A DNA stretch of 64,000 nucleotides, taken from positions 53,993-117,992 of the forward strand of contig JBFXEW010000015.1 of NCBI GenBank assembly GCA_050179685.1, in the 5' to 3' direction. Shown piece after piece: positions 63,414 through 64,000 of the stretch; within the stretch, counting starts at the first letter, position 1; each line of letters begins with the position of its first letter. Source of the stretch: GWE2-40-63 sp050179685 (GTDB taxonomy: Bacteria > Bacteroidota > Bacteroidia > Bacteroidales > SZUA-534). The notes beneath the pieces were generated by a model that was not told where the DNA came from, did no database searches, and saw only the letters and a list, made by a program, of their open reading frames with translations. A program made the translations under genes and the position numbers.

Positions 63414-63713
63414 AGGTGGCGGAACCGACGAAGGAGCTCCCGCCACTTAGCAAAAGATGAGAAAGGTGAAGACTTTAATTATCTGATGCATTTAAGGCAA
63501 CGAAACCATGCCCAGGTGGCGGAACCGACGAAGGAGCTCCCGCCACTTAGCAAAAGATGAGAAAGGTGAAGACTTTAATTATCTGATGCATTTAAGGCAA
63601 CGAAACCATGCCCAGGTGGCGGAACCGACGAAGGAGCTCCCGCCACTTAGCAAAAGATGAGAAAGGTGAAGACTTTAATTATCTGATGCATTTAAGGCAA
63701 CGAAACCATGCCC
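63414..63713 (+). repeat. Three perfect 100-bp tandem repeats merging into tRNA-Leu
   Basis: Identical 100-bp copies occupy 63414-63513, 63514-63613 and 63614-63713. Each starts AGGTGGCGG and ends GCCC. The same AGGTGGCGG then begins again at 63714, inside tRNA-Leu, after which the sequence continues as tRNA. Each unit contains a hairpin: GTGGCGG paired with CCGCCAC around a centre with GGAGCTCC. In the first copy the stem extends outwards (GCTTA before it, CTTAGC after it), pointing to an original REP-like palindrome. No gene is seen in 63367-63709. Confidence 0.9.
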
Positions 63714-63795
63714 AGGTGGCGGAATTGGTAGACGCGCAGGACTTAAAATCCTGTGTCCAGTAATGGACGTGCCGGTTCGAGACCGGCCCCGGGTA
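63710..63795 (+). tRNA. tRNA-Leu (UAA) with an acceptor-stem A-C mismatch
   Basis: An 86-nt class II tRNA. The anticodon stem-loop is CAGGACTTAAAATCCTG (anticodon TAA), with a long variable arm (TGTCCAGTAATGGACG) and T-arm GCCGGTTCGAGACCGGC. The acceptor strands are GCCCAGG and CCCGGGT with discriminator A. The first pair G-U is normal for leucine tRNAs, but position 5 A faces C68, a mismatch. Position 5 belongs to the AGGTGGCGG segment shared with the 100-bp repeats. A terminator follows at 63799-63834. Confidence 0.93.
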
Positions 63796-63798
63796 CTG

Positions 63799-63834
63799 AA
63801 ACCCTGATAATTGCAAAATTGTCAGGGTTTTTTT
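63799..63834 (+). terminator. Intrinsic terminator after tRNA-Leu
   Basis: AAACCCTGA (63799-63807) pairs with TCAGGGTTT (63822-63830), followed by T to 63834. Confidence 0.88.
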
Positions 63835-63941
63835 GTTTTTGTAAATATTTTACTGTACCCACAAATGCCTTTGGGGTCACTTTAAAAAGTTGGTGGAGTA
63901 AATAAAAATATAAACTTTGCAGCTTATAAAATTAAATAAGC

Positions 63942-64000
63942 ATGAGTTTAGCAACAGACCACTTTACCACACTAATAAAAGCTTTATTACCAGAGCAAAT
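63942..64000 (+). CDS. Start of a truncated gene at the window edge
   Basis: An open frame starts at ATG 63942 and continues past the window end; the visible residues are MSLATDHFTTLIKALLPEQ. They resemble the N-terminal region of some Bacteroidota transposases (ISAon1-like proteins begin in a similar way, with LLPE near residue 15), but nineteen residues are too few for a firm call. If it is a transposase, a mobile element lies just downstream of the rearranged tRNA-Leu. Confidence 0.45.
   Translation, partial: MSLATDHFTTLIKALLPEQ

Noticed and set aside
63414..63795. Integrative element attachment site at tRNA-Leu
   Set aside because: Integrases usually duplicate the 3' end of a tRNA gene. 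Here only a 5' segment is repeated, three times in perfect tandem, and no integrase is visible.

Overview
The window looks like an ordinary chromosomal stretch of a Bacteroidota bacterium, most likely an environmental Bacteroidales/Marinilabiliales-type organism (Prolixibacteraceae-like; the family-level guess is an inference from gene style, not a proof). The evidence is mutually consistent. Promoters match TTTG-N19..21-TAnnTTTG, for example in front of tRNA-Gly, tRNA-Cys and tRNA-Phe. Shine-Dalgarno sequences are absent and TTG starts are used. There is a large lamin-tail/CotH protein with a type IX secretion tail, a TonB-dependent receptor with a carboxypeptidase-regulatory N-terminus, a PadR/PspC cluster, type III glutamine synthetase, and a FolB / acpP-fabF-rnc-IPExxxVDY block.

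Layout. 0-2.4 kb: end of an MmcQ/YjbR gene, tRNA-Phe, lepA. 2.5-7.4 kb: exported TonB-C/MORN protein, a degenerate 42-bp repeat array, DUF3109 protein, GNAT/FemAB-like acyltransferase, sulfotransferase. 7.6-11.7 kb: LytS-type kinase with eroded ATPase motifs, a nested palindrome, glnS. 11.9-15.7 kb: folB, tRNA-Cys, acpP, fabF, rnc, IPExxxVDY protein, DUF2147 protein. 15.7-16.4 kb: a gene-free, hairpin-rich stretch ending in a minus-strand terminator. 16.4-20.1 kb: cytochrome c-fused PQQ sugar dehydrogenase followed by a TonB-dependent receptor. 20.4-25.6 kb: two tandem Cache-HAMP-GAF-PAS sensors. 25.6-25.9 kb: an exactly phased array of fourteen 21-bp units. 26-32.6 kb (minus): dxs, LPG-synthase-like membrane protein, 1148-aa outer-membrane protein. 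32.9-40.6 kb: kdtA, class II ribonucleotide reductase, plsC, DsrE-like protein, enoyl-CoA hydratase family protein, gpmI. 40.9-50.2 kb: propeller sensor kinase, D-serine/D-threonine-type PLP enzyme, membrane protein, FAD oxidoreductase, PspC-PadR-PspC operon. 50.5-60 kb: CotH/T9SS protein, lipoprotein, M20 dipeptidase, GSIII and GSII side by side. 60-64 kb: small membrane protein, Dus, SDR, O-methyltransferase, tRNA-Gly, three perfect 100-bp repeats running into tRNA-Leu, and the start of one more gene.

Most genes are housekeeping (translation, fatty acid, isoprenoid, KDO, dNTP and nitrogen metabolism). The unusual content lies mainly between genes. There are two degenerate tandem arrays with periods of 42 and 21 bp, both sitting between convergent genes. 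There is also a possible structured RNA region, and a REP-like palindrome that has apparently recombined with the 5' end of tRNA-Leu and been triplicated. Within genes, the most notable oddities are a phosphotransfer-like domain whose expected histidine is asparagine, a histidine kinase lacking recognisable ATP-binding motifs, and a plausible PQQ uptake/use pair. No complete insertion sequence, prophage, CRISPR array or defence island was seen.
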